DNA of 64,000 nt from Geobacillus thermoleovorans (GCF_001610955.1 NZ_CP014335.1:1343001-1407000); one strand, 5' to 3'; shown: positions 54,573 through 62,875, numbered from the stretch's first letter. The notes: generated from the letters alone by a model not told the origin. Program-made: numbers and translations.

Positions 54573-56121
54573 TTTTCTGTGAAAATCAAATGACCATGGC
54601 CGAAGATGTATACCTCGGGATCCGTGTGGATATACTACAAATGACCAAAAAAGACAACAGGAAAGCAGAGGTGCCTTATTTTTAGGCATCTCGTATATTC
54701 TGTATTCATTTTGGCTATACTAACTTACTTGTGGTCCCCAAAACGGTTCTTTTCGGGAAAGCATGCAGTAAATGGTGACAAGCATTCGGTGCGCGATCGC
54801 AACGAGTGCTTTTTTTGTTCCCCTTCGTGCTTTCAATGACCAAAACTTTGCCGCCAAACGCTGATTCTTACATCGGGATAACGCCCATGCCGCCTCGCAT
54901 AAGGCGGATTTGATATGAGGATTGCCCTTTGTTGTTCGCGTACTTTTTCGTTTTCCTGCACTTTCGTGATTGCCCGGTGCGACCCCAGCCCACGAAGCCA
55001 GATGTTGGGAGGTCGGGAATTGTCCCATATCCACTCCGATTTCTGCGATAATGACGGCGGCGGTTTCTTTCTTCACCCCAGGAATGGTCATTAAAAGCTC
55101 TACCTCCTGTTGATAGGATTGCAGTAACTGGTCAATGCGTTGATCGATCTCTTGAATCAAGCTTTCCAAATACTCGATGTGTTTCCATGATTGTCGAATC
55201 ATAAACAATTGGTGTTCGGTTAACGTTCCGAAGAGTGACTCTTGAATTTGCGCCTTTTTCTCTTTCATTCTTCCGTGAAGGCAAGCGTCGATTTCCCATT
55301 CTTCGATATACCCTTGTTTCATTAAACGATCAAGTAATTTCCGACCAGATGCTCCGAAAATATCCGAAATGACCGTGCTGAGTTTAATATTCGAACATTC
55401 CAATACCTTATGAATGCGATTCTTCTCGGCGGTCAATTGTCCCATCCATTTTTTTCGCAAACGGGTCAAATCTCGTAATTCCCGAATATCCGAAGGTGGC
55501 ACAAAGCTTTTTTCGATCAACCCATGGCGCAACAATCTGGCAATCCATTCTGCATCGGATACATCCGTTTTTCTTCCTGGTACATTTTTGATTCGTTGGG
55601 CATTCGCTAGCGTAATGTCAAAATAGTCTTCTAAAATGTTGAACACTGGTTTCCAATACACTCCCGTACTCTCCATCGCAAGGTGAGTAATTCCACGATC
55701 TTCTAACCATTTGAAAAGACGAAACAAATCCTTTGTGAACGTAGGAAAGGTTTCGATTTCTTTCTGAATTTGCCCCTCCTCTTCCATTAGTGCACAAACG
55801 ACGATCGTTTCTGCATGAACATCTAAACCTGCACAGCGAGGATAAAGAACCTCCATTCGTTTTCTACTCCTTTCGTTGATGATGAATTTCGCAAACAGAG
55901 AGTCCGTTTGTGTGCTAGGCATTTTTCTGTTCGTAGTCACCTTTTCCATCAGAAAAGGGCTCACAATGGGTGGTGCACCAAACGGGCTCGAGCAGTTTTA
56001 TTCACAGGGTCGAACCACCATTAAAAAGAACGTCCTTCTATCCGTTTGCGTTCATCATTCATTATGGGAAGGAGGGGCTGATTTTCATGCATGGGTGGAG
56101 AGAAAATTTTTCTCATGGATG
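54573..56121 (-). mobile_element. IS110-family element, unit 3 (about 1.55 kb, diverged)
   Basis: It starts with the same 15-base sequence at 54573 and has the same 147-base spacing to the transposase stop. Its far end is GGATG followed by TTTTATTTGAAAAAT (56122-56136), a degenerate form of the 15-base repeat. The part from about 54640 to 54805 is nearly identical to units 1 and 2; the rest is clearly diverged. This makes it a mosaic of two related elements. Confidence 0.82.
54720..55856 (-). CDS. IS110-family DEDD transposase, copy 3 (diverged)
   Basis: 378 residues, colinear with copies 1 and 2 but with many substitutions across most of its length (for example M-E-V-L-Y-P-R against M-D-V-L-Y-H-R at the start). 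The last 25 or so residues are identical to the others. The DEDD and Ser motifs are kept (L-D-V-H-A-E, A-M-E-S-T-G-V-Y-W-K-P, T-D-V-S-D-A-E, N-H-E-S-A-G). The ATG at 55856 follows AAAGGAG. It appears intact. Confidence 0.92.
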   Translation of the reverse strand: MEVLYPRCAGLDVHAETIVVCALMEEEGQIQKEIETFPTFTKDLFRLFKWLEDRGITHLAMESTGVYWKPVFNILEDYFDITLANAQRIKNVPGRKTDVSDAEWIARLLRHGLIEKSFVPPSDIRELRDLTRLRKKWMGQLTAEKNRIHKVLECSNIKLSTVISDIFGASGRKLLDRLMKQGYIEEWEIDACLHGRMKEKKAQIQESLFGTLTEHQLFMIRQSWKHIEYLESLIQEIDQRIDQLLQSYQQEVELLMTIPGVKKETAAVIIAEIGVDMGQFPTSQHLASWAGVAPGNHESAGKRKSTRTTKGNPHIKSALCEAAWALSRCKNQRLAAKFWSLKARRGTKKALVAIAHRMLVTIYCMLSRKEPFWGPQVS

Positions 56122-56161
56122 TTTTATTTGAAAAATATTTCTCCGATCCCCTATAAAAATA

Positions 56162-56170
56162 TGATATAAT
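56162..56170 (+). promoter_or_regulatory. extended -10 promoter of the broken MFS gene
   Basis: TGATATAAT (TGN plus a perfect TATAAT), 43 bases before the ATG. It lies just outside the last IS110 unit. Confidence 0.5.
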
Positions 56171-56212
56171 TTCCAAAGAAATTCGAAAGACGAAAGATTA
56201 GGGGGACAGCGG

Positions 56213-56531
56213 ATGCGAATACGCGATTGGGACCGCAACCTAAAAGTGCGCCTGTTTGGCGAGGCGCTCATGAATACGACCTTTTGGATGTTTTTTCCGT
56301 TTATATCGATTTATTTTGCCGATGCCTTTGGCAAAGAGACAGCGGGGTTGTTGTTGATTGTTTCGCAGTTGTTCTCGGTCATCACCAATTTAATGGGCGG
56401 CTATTGTGCTGATGTATTCGGACGCAAGCGGATGATGGTGTTATCCGCCTACGGACAGGGGGCGGCGTTTTTCGTTTTCGCCTTGGCCAGCTCCCCGTGG
56501 TGGTCGTCGCCGTTTGTTGGATTTCTTAGTT
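56213..56531 (+). pseudogene. MFS transporter, N-terminal fragment
   Basis: The first 105 or so residues of a major facilitator transporter: TM1 (G-E-A-L-M-N-T-T-F-W-M-F-F-P), TM2, the loop motif G-G-Y-C-A-D-V-F-G-R-K-R (G-x-x-x-D-x-x-G-R-K/R) and TM3. The reading frame enters the IS200/IS605 left end and stops at 56549-56551. AGGGGG precedes the ATG. The matching C-terminal part lies at 58304-58855. The region for TM4-TM6 (about 100 residues) is absent from both pieces, so the gene suffered a deletion as well as an insertion. Confidence 0.85.
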
Positions 56532-56680
56532 TTACAGAAAATGCCGTCTGAAAGCCCACGGTTTGAATCGTGGGATGAAAGACGGCGTTGCTCGGTAATC
56601 TCTTCATGGGATTGCTTAGAGCAACCATTTTTTATCTTTAATTGTTTGAGTATGACCATTAAACTGATACAATTAATAAT

Positions 56681-57087
56681 ATGGAACAAAAATATCGAAG
56701 AACGAAAACAACTGTATCTTTAATTAACTACCATTTTGTTTTTTGCCCGCGTTATCGAAGAAAAGTGTTAGTGAACAAAGTGGAAGAGCGATTCAGGCAG
56801 TTAGTAGAAGAAATTTGCCAAGAGAATGATTGGATTATTCTTGCTTTCTTGCTATGGAAGTGATGCCTGATCATTGTCATTTGTTCTTGAATGGCCTCCC
56901 TTCTGATTCTCCATCAGATATGATGACAAAAGTGAAAGGAGTGACTTCCCGACGATGAAGGGAAGAATTTCAACACTTGTCTCATCTGCCAAGTCTTTGG
57001 ACACGCTCTTTCTTCGTGAGTACAGCAGGGAATGGATCAAGTGAAATCATCAAACGCTATGTGGAATCTCAAAAGAAAAGGGGGTGA
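56681..57087 (+). pseudogene. tnpA: IS200-type Y1 transposase TnpA, inactivated
   Basis: The original gene would encode about 132 residues of an HUH single-strand transposase: H-F-V-F-C-P-R-Y-R-R-K, the metal motif P-D-H-C-H-L-F, and Y-V-E-S-Q carrying the nucleophile Tyr. It is broken twice. A perfect 8-base tandem duplication (TTCTTGCT at 56838-56845 and 56846-56853) shifts the frame, and in the restored frame a TGA stop lies at 56956-56958. TnpA therefore cannot move this element unaided. Confidence 0.88.
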
Positions 57088-57091
57088 ATCC

Positions 57092-58147
57092 ATGCCGACG
57101 ATCACGCTAAGGCTGGAACTGCACAACCCAACGAAAGTCAAACAGGAAATGTATGAACGGATGACAGAAGTGAACACAGAGTTTGCGAATTGGCTGTTGG
57201 ATCATCCAGAACTGAATCAAGCGACGAGTAAAATTTTTAAAGCGTTTTCGTCACAACGATTTCCTTCCGCCGTCGTGAATCAAACGATTCGAGAAGTGAA
57301 GTCCCAAAAGAAAAACCAGAAAACAAAGAGGTTTCGAACATTATGGTGTTGCTTTAACAATCAAAACGTGAAGGTGGAAAAGAAAGGAGAGTTCTACACC
57401 GTTTCATTCCCAACATTAGAGAAGCGAGTCGGTGTGCCGGTGGTCACGCGTCCCTATCAAGAAGCATGGCTGAATCGATTGTTGAACGGAACCGCCAAAC
57501 AAGGGGCGGCCAAGCTCTACAAAAAGAGAAAGAAATGGTGCTTGGCGATCGCGATCACCTTTGAAGTCAAGCCGCGACACGAAACAAAGGTGATGGGGGT
57601 TGACCTTGGACTTCGCTATCTCGCTGTTGCCAGCGTGGGAACGAAATCGTGGTTTTTCAAAGGGAACCAATGCGCCTTTGTACGCCGACGATATGCGGCT
57701 TTGCGAAGGAGATTAGGAAAAGCCAAGAAGCTCCATATGATTCGCAAAATCGGCCGTAAAGAGTCCCGCTGGATGAAGGATCAAAATCACAAAATCAGCC
57801 GTCAAATCGTGAATTTTGCGCTCGCCAACGGTGTTGGCGTGATTCGAATGGAAGAGTTGACGGGCATTCGGAAACGGGCAACATCGGCCAAAGAAGCGGG
57901 GCGAAGCCTTCACTCTTGGGCGTTTCGTCAACTGCAAATGATGATTGCCTATAAAGCGGAAATGGCGGGTATTCGGGTGGAGTGGGTGAAGCCGACCTAC
58001 ACGAGCCAAACGTGTAAATGTGGACATCGGGAAAAGGGAAATCGCAATGGCATCCACTTTCAGTGTAAAAAATGCGGATACACCCTCCACGCCGACTTAA
58101 ATGGCGCCATCAACATCGCCAAAGCAATTTCGGGCTTCGCCGCCTAA
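57092..58147 (+). CDS. tnpB: TnpB, RNA-guided RuvC-like endonuclease of an IS200/IS605 element
   Basis: A 351-residue intact TnpB. RuvC acidic residues are visible in G-V-D-L-G-L-R-Y-L-A-V (D, about 188), I-R-M-E-E-L-T-G-I (E, about 268) and H-A-D-L-N-G-A-I-N-I-A (D, about 337). The zinc ribbon is C-K-C-G-H...C-K-K-C-G. TnpB proteins are ancestors of Cas12 and cut DNA matching a guide taken from the flank of the element. The ATG at 57092 is five bases after the tnpA stop, with AAAAGGGGGTGA as ribosome site. It is intact while tnpA is dead. Confidence 0.93.
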   Translation: MPTITLRLELHNPTKVKQEMYERMTEVNTEFANWLLDHPELNQATSKIFKAFSSQRFPSAVVNQTIREVKSQKKNQKTKRFRTLWCCFNNQNVKVEKKGEFYTVSFPTLEKRVGVPVVTRPYQEAWLNRLLNGTAKQGAAKLYKKRKKWCLAIAITFEVKPRHETKVMGVDLGLRYLAVASVGTKSWFFKGNQCAFVRRRYAALRRRLGKAKKLHMIRKIGRKESRWMKDQNHKISRQIVNFALANGVGVIRMEELTGIRKRATSAKEAGRSLHSWAFRQLQMMIAYKAEMAGIRVEWVKPTYTSQTCKCGHREKGNRNGIHFQCKKCGYTLHADLNGAINIAKAISGFAA

Positions 58148-58300
58148 CCTAGCGCACTGGGTGCGCCGCCCATCGGGGTACATTCTAACCCGATGGGACG
58201 GGGTGATGACACACCCCTGATCTTGGGCGTGGTCCGAACCAGAAATGGATGAGGACGCGAATGACCCAAGAATCCCACGGCTTTAGCCGTGCGGAGTGTC
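58148..58300 (+). ncRNA. candidate omega RNA at the right end of the TnpB element
   Basis: Directly after tnpB four perfect hairpins follow in order: GCGCAC-TGG-GTGCGC (58152-58166), CCCATCGGG...CCCGATGGG (58169-58197), GGGGTG-ATGACA-CACCCC (58200-58217) and CACGGC-TTTA-GCCGTG (58276-58291). TnpB guide RNAs overlap the tnpB 3' end and right end, and take their guide from the adjacent host DNA. Here the guide would begin near 58301 inside the MFS gene. RNA ends are inferred. Confidence 0.6.
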
Positions 58301-58303
58301 AAA

Positions 58304-58855
58304 CAGCTTGACTTGCTGATCCCGGTATATACAAAAGAAACGGTCGAAGCCGAAACATTGGCAGGATGGACGATTGACGGCGCGAGCGCCTTTAGTTGGC
58401 TCATTGCCGAAAACGGTCTGTCGGTCGCACTATGCACGGTGGCTGTGACGCGTTGGATGTCTCGCTACTCGGAGCGGCAGGCGTTTGTCGGTTCATCCGT
58501 CTTATACGGCATCTCGATGTGGCTGTTTAGTCAAACGTCTTCGCTGCTCGGATTGATCGCGGTCATGGCGCTGTTTACGCTGGCTGAGTTGATGACAGCT
58601 GGCTTGCAGCAGTCGTTCATTTCCCGCTTGGCTCCGGAGGCGATGCGCGGCCAATATTTTGCCGCCGCCAGTCTCCGTTTTACGATTGGGCGGATGTTGG
58701 CGCCGCTGTCGCTCGCCGCGGCGGAATGGATCGGCTATGCATGGACGTTTGTTGTCCTTGGGATGCTGGCGCTAGGAAGCGCGGCCTTATACGCCTGGAT
58801 GTTTCAACAAGTCGGGCGGCGAATGGAGCGACCGAACGCTTCGTTTTCGCGATAA
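58304..58855 (+). pseudogene. MFS transporter, C-terminal fragment
   Basis: About 183 residues covering TM7-TM12: K-Q-L-D-L-L-I-P-V-Y-T-K-E at its start, L-S-V-A-L-C-T-V-A-V-T-R-W-M-S-R (TM8), G-L-Q-Q-S-F-I-S-R-L-A-P-E-A-M-R-G-Q-Y-F-A-A (TM10-11 loop). It is in frame with a GTG at 58289 inside the element, but no ribosome site supports translation. It is the remainder of the gene whose N-terminus is at 56213. Confidence 0.85.
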
Positions 58856-58989
58856 TGGGCGGTGCAAACGGCTATCCGTTTTTCGCTCAGGCGGGTATAA
58901 TAAAAAGCGCACCGTTGTTCGTGTAACATATATTCCCTGTCTCTGACATAAAGTGGAACTAGGCAGCGAGAAGGAGAGGGGAAGCGCTC

Positions 58990-59739
58990 ATGAAACCGCG
59001 CGTGTTCGAACCGGATGCCATTGAGGGGGAAACGGGAAGCCGCGGCGGTCAGAACGGCGCCGCGGCGTTGGCGCGCAGCGAAAAGAGGCAGCAGGCGCGC
59101 GTTTTGTCTCGGGAAAAGAGGAGAAAAAAGCAATACCGTCTCATCGGCTGGCTGCTTGTCGCCATCGTCGTTCTGTGGGGGGCGAGCACGCTTCTTTGGA
59201 GCGGGTATGGGGCGTTGAAGACGGCCGCGAGCCGAGAAATGGCCATTATGCGTTTAAAAGATGCGATCGAAGACCGCGATGTGGCCGCTTTGCAGGCGAT
59301 GCTGCGGGTGACGGAGGAAAGCGTGCCGATCAACGAGAAAACGTTGGCGCCGTTGTTCGTGTATGTGGAACGGCACCCAGAAGCGTATAAACAGCTAGAT
59401 CGGGAGTTTGCCCGCCAGCGCAAGAGCGGCCACGTGTATATTAAAGGATTGACATCTTACCCGCCGGTGTTTACGATTCATGTGTTTGAGGACCGGTATG
59501 TGTTTGAGCCAGCCCTCTATTTTCTCCATGTGCGCGTCGATGATCCGGAGGCGTCGCTTGTCGTCAATGGGGTGAAAACGGAAGAGGAGGCGACGAAAGA
59601 CCCATTTGTCAAAAAAATCGGCCCGTATTTGCCGGGCGCGTACGCTGTGACCATCGTCCATTCGAACGGGAAAAAGAAAACCACCCGCGTCGAGCTGTTT
59701 GGCGGCGCTCGTGTCCATGAAGTCGACATCACGAAATGA
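58990..59739 (+). CDS. TcaA/YvbJ-like single-pass membrane protein
   Basis: 249 residues. A basic cytoplasmic N-terminus (residues 1-48) leads to one membrane helix (L-I-G-W-L-L-V-A-I-V-V-L-W-G-A-S-T-L-L-W, about 51-70), then an outside domain. The part at about 85-130 (A-I-E-D-R-D-V-A-A-L ... I-N-E-K-T-L-A-P-L-F-V-Y) resembles the repeat of TcaA/YvbJ proteins. A PEGA-like end (S-L-V-V-N-G-V-K-T, L-P-G-A-Y-A-V) follows. The usual zinc ribbon of TcaA is missing, and it is about half the family length. AAGGAGAGGGG precedes the start. It overlaps the convergent SIMPL gene by 11 bases. Confidence 0.7.
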   Translation: MKPRVFEPDAIEGETGSRGGQNGAAALARSEKRQQARVLSREKRRKKQYRLIGWLLVAIVVLWGASTLLWSGYGALKTAASREMAIMRLKDAIEDRDVAALQAMLRVTEESVPINEKTLAPLFVYVERHPEAYKQLDREFARQRKSGHVYIKGLTSYPPVFTIHVFEDRYVFEPALYFLHVRVDDPEASLVVNGVKTEEEATKDPFVKKIGPYLPGAYAVTIVHSNGKKKTTRVELFGGARVHEVDITK

Positions 59740-60391
59740 ACGAATAAGCAAATACCGCTTCCACGACGGCGGTAATGACAACATCTTGCGTCTGCACAGG
59801 CGGCGCTGATGAGGGAACGCTGAGAACAGCCGGACCGTATGGCGTCGGCCGGATCGATGACTGTTCTTTCAGTTCAATCGGCGTGTCATAAAGAGGCAAG
59901 CTGAGAGCGCGGGCGATGGCCAGCGCTTTTTCTTTGGCGTTTTTCACGGCCAACGCCAATGCCTGCTGGTAATAGGCTTGTTCGTTTGCTAGACGGAATT
60001 CCAAGCCGCGGGCGAGGTTTGCTCCATGGGCAACGGCCGCCTCGTAAATGGCGCCGGCTTTTTTAGGGTCGCGGACGGTGATTTCAAGCCAATGTTCGAC
60101 TCCATAGCTGGATAATACGTCGGCTCCATTGTGATGTTCGTATTGGGGATAGATGGAAAACGCCGTCGTCTCCAAATCTTCTGTTTGCACGCCAAGCGCC
60201 TTGAGTGCTCCAATGACTGCGTCGGTGCGTTTCGCGTTGTCAGCAAGCGCTTCTTGAATATGGACGTGTTCGGTGCGCACCCCGAGCGCAATGAGGACGG
60301 TGTCTGGCTTGGCGATGACTGTCCCTTGGCCGGTGACGGTCAGTGCGGCGCGGGAGGCGGTTGGCGGTGTGGGGCGGTGCCAAGGCTGCAT
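59729..60391 (-). CDS. SIMPL-domain (DUF541) protein
   Basis: A 220-residue SIMPL/YggE-type protein: L-T-V-T-G-Q-G-T-V-I-A-K-P-D near the start, then the repeated domain halves with Y-P-Q-Y, L-E-I-T-V-R-D and A-L-A-L-A-V-K-N-A-K-E-K-A. Unlike most members it has no N-terminal signal peptide or membrane anchor (it starts M-Q-P-W-H-R-P-T), so it would be cytoplasmic. YggE has been linked to oxidative stress, but the molecular activity is unknown. AGAAGGAGGG precedes the start. Confidence 0.85.
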   Translation of the reverse strand: MQPWHRPTPPTASRAALTVTGQGTVIAKPDTVLIALGVRTEHVHIQEALADNAKRTDAVIGALKALGVQTEDLETTAFSIYPQYEHHNGADVLSSYGVEHWLEITVRDPKKAGAIYEAAVAHGANLARGLEFRLANEQAYYQQALALAVKNAKEKALAIARALSLPLYDTPIELKEQSSIRPTPYGPAVLSVPSSAPPVQTQDVVITAVVEAVFAYSFIS

Positions 60392-60411
60392 CGTGTTCCC
60401 TCCTTCTGCTG

Positions 60412-60540
60412 TTAGGCAGTTTTTTTGTCATCATCCGCCGCCTGCCAATAGTAGACGCGCGGCAGTCCGGCATAGCACCAATATTCTTTCAACAGCGAGA
60501 TCGCGACAAAGGAGACAAGCTGCCAATTCATCGCTTTCAT
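60412..60540 (-). CDS. very small protein, 42 residues
   Basis: M-K-A-M-N-W-Q-L-V-S-F-V-A-I-S-L-L-K-E-Y-W-C-Y-A and a polar tail ending D-D-D-K-K-T-A. One short hydrophobic amphipathic stretch could be membrane-associated. GAAAGGGG lies seven bases before the ATG at 60540, which supports translation. It sits 20 bases upstream of the SIMPL gene on the same strand, so it may be co-transcribed. Not recognised. Confidence 0.55.
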   Translation of the reverse strand: MKAMNWQLVSFVAISLLKEYWCYAGLPRVYYWQAADDDKKTA

Positions 60541-60661
60541 CCCGATTCCCCTTTCGATGGCCCTGTTACTATAGCCTATTCGAAACGGCCATTGTCCTAT
60601 GCGCGCCGTCCAGTTGGCGATGAAACTTCTTTGGGCGCTTGTACGTATCATGGAATGGACA

Positions 60662-60670
60662 TGCTATAAT
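60662..60670 (+). promoter_or_regulatory. extended -10 promoter of xpaC-telA
   Basis: TGCTATAAT (TGN plus TATAAT), 30 bases before the xpaC ATG; no clear -35. Confidence 0.55.
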
Positions 60671-60699
60671 GAAAGAAAAGATAAAGAAGGAGAGGGACA

Positions 60700-61344
60700 A
60701 TGAAGCAGCTGCTTCGTACGATATGGCGTTGGTTTGTCTCATGGAACGCAGGGGTCATCGTCGCGGTGATCGTATTCATCACTGCTGATTTTCGCTTTTG
60801 GCCTTCGATTTTATCCGGAATGGGGGCGATGTGGGGGGTGTCCGCCATCATGAAAAGGCGGCATCATCGCCTGCCGGCTGATGTGTCCGCTGAGGAGCTT
60901 GTCTACGTTCGCAGCCAGCTTGGCGAAGCGCGCGCGTTATGGAAGCGGCTGCGTCGCGCTCGCTATCGGCTTCGTTCTGTGGTGATGTGGCAAACGGTTT
61001 CCCGGTTGAGTGCCATCGTCGATCGAATCATTCGCGCCATCGAGCAACAACCACATCAACTGCGCCTCGCCCAGCCATTTTTCTTAAACGAATGGCCGAC
61101 GGCGGTGGAGATGGTGGAGAAATACGTTTATTTGGCGCAGCAGCCGGTGCAAAGCGCCGATATGGCAAAAGCGTTGCAGGAGACGGAAAGAGTGCTTGAC
61201 GAGCTGACTTCAGCGGCTGAACGGCAGTTGCTTGAGGTGTTATCGAACGACATCTGGTCGCTGCAAACGGAAGCGAAATGGCTCGAGCGATCGCTCCGAC
61301 AATCGGATGGGCTTCGTCTGCCGCTGTCAAAGAAAGGAGAATGA
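60700..61344 (+). CDS. xpaC: XpaC-like protein
   Basis: 214 residues. Two hydrophobic segments near the N-terminus (about 15-48) are followed by an alpha-helical cytoplasmic domain (residues 65-210, W-P-T-A-V-E-M-V-E-K-Y-V-Y-L-A). It belongs to the 5-bromo-4-chloroindolyl phosphate hydrolysis (XpaC) family, named for a phenotype in B. subtilis; no enzyme activity is established. It is followed directly by a TelA gene, the conserved pairing seen in Bacillus (xpaC-yaaN). AAGGAGAGGG precedes the start. Confidence 0.85.
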   Translation: MKQLLRTIWRWFVSWNAGVIVAVIVFITADFRFWPSILSGMGAMWGVSAIMKRRHHRLPADVSAEELVYVRSQLGEARALWKRLRRARYRLRSVVMWQTVSRLSAIVDRIIRAIEQQPHQLRLAQPFFLNEWPTAVEMVEKYVYLAQQPVQSADMAKALQETERVLDELTSAAERQLLEVLSNDIWSLQTEAKWLERSLRQSDGLRLPLSKKGE

Positions 61345-61346
61345 CG

Positions 61347-62537
61347 ATGGACGAACGGAATCACGGGATGGAATCGACGGATTGGCTGCAAGGGCTGGAA
61401 CGGACAAGTTCCCTTGATGAGCTGCTTGCAAAGCCGTTTTCTTCGCCGGCCGAATCGCGGCTCAAGGAGGAAGAAAAGCCGGCGCGCGCGCTTGATGCGT
61501 TGAAGCCTGAGCATCGGGAAAAAGCGCTTGCGCTCGCCAAACAAATCGACCCGGCCAACCATCAGGCCGTCTTGCAATACGGTGTGGCGGCGCAAGCCGA
61601 GCTGTCGAAGTTTTCTCATGCGATTTTGCATCATGTGCAAACGAAAGACGCTGGGCCGGTCGGCGAAGTGATCAGCGAACTGATGGCCAAAATTAAGGAG
61701 GTCAACCCCGATGACCTAATGCCGGCGAAAAAAGGGTGGCTGTCCCGCTTGTTCGGCGCAGTGGCCAAGCCGCTGCAAGAGATGGTGGCGAAATACCAAA
61801 AAATCGGCGTTGAAATTGACAAAATCGCTGATCGGCTTGAGAAGCACCGGCATTTGTTGCTTCGCGACATCATGATGCTTGAGACGCTCTATGAAAAAAA
61901 CAAAGACTATTTTGAAGCGCTCAATATTTATATTGCGGCAGCGGAATACAAACTCGAAGAGCTGCGGACGAAGACGATTCCAGAAAAGCAAGCGGAAGCG
62001 GAGCGCTCCGGCGACCAAATGGCATGGCAGGATGTACAGGATTTGCGGCAGTTTGCCGAGCGGCTTGAGAAGCGGGTGCATGACCTAAAGCTCAGCCGGC
62101 AAGTGACGATTCAAACGGCACCGCAAATCCGCATGATTCAGCATATGAACGAAACGCTTGTCGAGCGGATTCAATCGTCGATTTTGCATGCCATCCCCCT
62201 TTGGAAAAATCAAGTCGTGATTGCCTTGACGCTGTTTCGGCAGCAAAGGGCGGCTGCGGCGCAAAAGCAGGTCGCCGAAACGACGAATGAGCTGTTATTG
62301 CGCAATTCGGAGATGTTAAAAACAAACAGCATCGAAATCGCCAAGGAAAACGAGCGTGGCTTGGTTGATATCGAAACGTTGAAGCGAACACAAGAAAATT
62401 TGATCGCTACGCTCGAAGAAACGTTGAAAATCCAAGCGGAAGGCCGCTTAAAACGGCAGCAGGCCGAACGCGAGCTGGCGGCGATGGAAGCGGAATTGAA
62501 ACAGACGCTGCTTGCGCTGAAGCGACCGGAGCAATAA
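61347..62537 (+). CDS. TelA/KlaA toxic-anion resistance family protein
   Basis: A 396-residue, almost wholly alpha-helical cytoplasmic protein: G-W-L-S-R-L-F-G (about 130), Y-Q-K-I-G-V-E-I-D-K-I-A-D-R-L-E, and R-Q-V-T-I-Q-T-A-P-Q-I-R-M-I-Q (about 250) are TelA hallmarks. The family is linked to tellurite and other toxic-anion resistance, but the mechanism is unknown and a general envelope-stress role is likely. The ATG at 61347 is seven bases after GAAAGGAG; an ATG at 61341 overlaps the xpaC stop (ATGA). The operon ends at a strong terminator. Confidence 0.87.
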   Translation: MDERNHGMESTDWLQGLERTSSLDELLAKPFSSPAESRLKEEEKPARALDALKPEHREKALALAKQIDPANHQAVLQYGVAAQAELSKFSHAILHHVQTKDAGPVGEVISELMAKIKEVNPDDLMPAKKGWLSRLFGAVAKPLQEMVAKYQKIGVEIDKIADRLEKHRHLLLRDIMMLETLYEKNKDYFEALNIYIAAAEYKLEELRTKTIPEKQAEAERSGDQMAWQDVQDLRQFAERLEKRVHDLKLSRQVTIQTAPQIRMIQHMNETLVERIQSSILHAIPLWKNQVVIALTLFRQQRAAAAQKQVAETTNELLLRNSEMLKTNSIEIAKENERGLVDIETLKRTQENLIATLEETLKIQAEGRLKRQQAERELAAMEAELKQTLLALKRPEQ

Positions 62538-62640
62538 GGGCGGATAGGAGATCGTCCTGTTTCGGCTTGCGGCCAAACGTCCGATGGATCCGCCCATGGC
62601 TGTAGAAGAAAGCGCCGAAAAACCAAAGATCCTCATGCGA

Positions 62641-62677
62641 AACGGGTGTCTAGCGAACGAGAAGACACCCGTTTTTT
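62641..62677 (+). terminator. rho-independent terminator of xpaC-telA
   Basis: ACGGGTGTCT pairs with AGACACCCGT and is followed by T5. The remaining gap to 62875 has no gene that I recognise. Confidence 0.88.
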
Positions 62678-62831
62678 CGTTCGCCATCTGTGTTATGATT
62701 TCCCAATTGAAGCTCCCCCACTTCCCTTTTGTACAGGGCGCAACCCAAAACGAAGTGGAGATGCAGCCATTGAATGTTCCAAACAAAGGTGGAGTCATTC
62801 ACGTTGAAGCCCTGTTTGGAAGGAAGGAGAA

Positions 62832-62858
62832 GCGGCTGGCGTCTCAGACTGCAGCCGC
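62832..62858 (-). terminator. weak terminator candidate of the yndM-like gene
   Basis: GCGGCTG (62832-62838) and CAGCCGC (62852-62858) pair perfectly. The minus-strand tail is TTCTCCTTCC, so the T-run is poor. Confidence 0.35.
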
Positions 62859-62875
62859 CAACATTTGTTCCTCCT

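Larger units (their letters stand above)
56543..58303 (+). mobile_element. IS200/IS605-family element with tnpA remnant and tnpB
   Basis: About 1.76 kb. The left end has a compound hairpin, GCCGTCT (56543-56549) with AGACGGC (56580-56586) around CCCACG...CGTGGG. The right end has CACGGC-TTTA-GCCGTG (58276-58291). Such subterminal hairpins, and the tnpA-tnpB order with tnpB starting just after the tnpA stop, define this family. There are no terminal inverted repeats or target duplications, as expected. Exact ends are uncertain by about 15 bases on each side. Confidence 0.85.
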
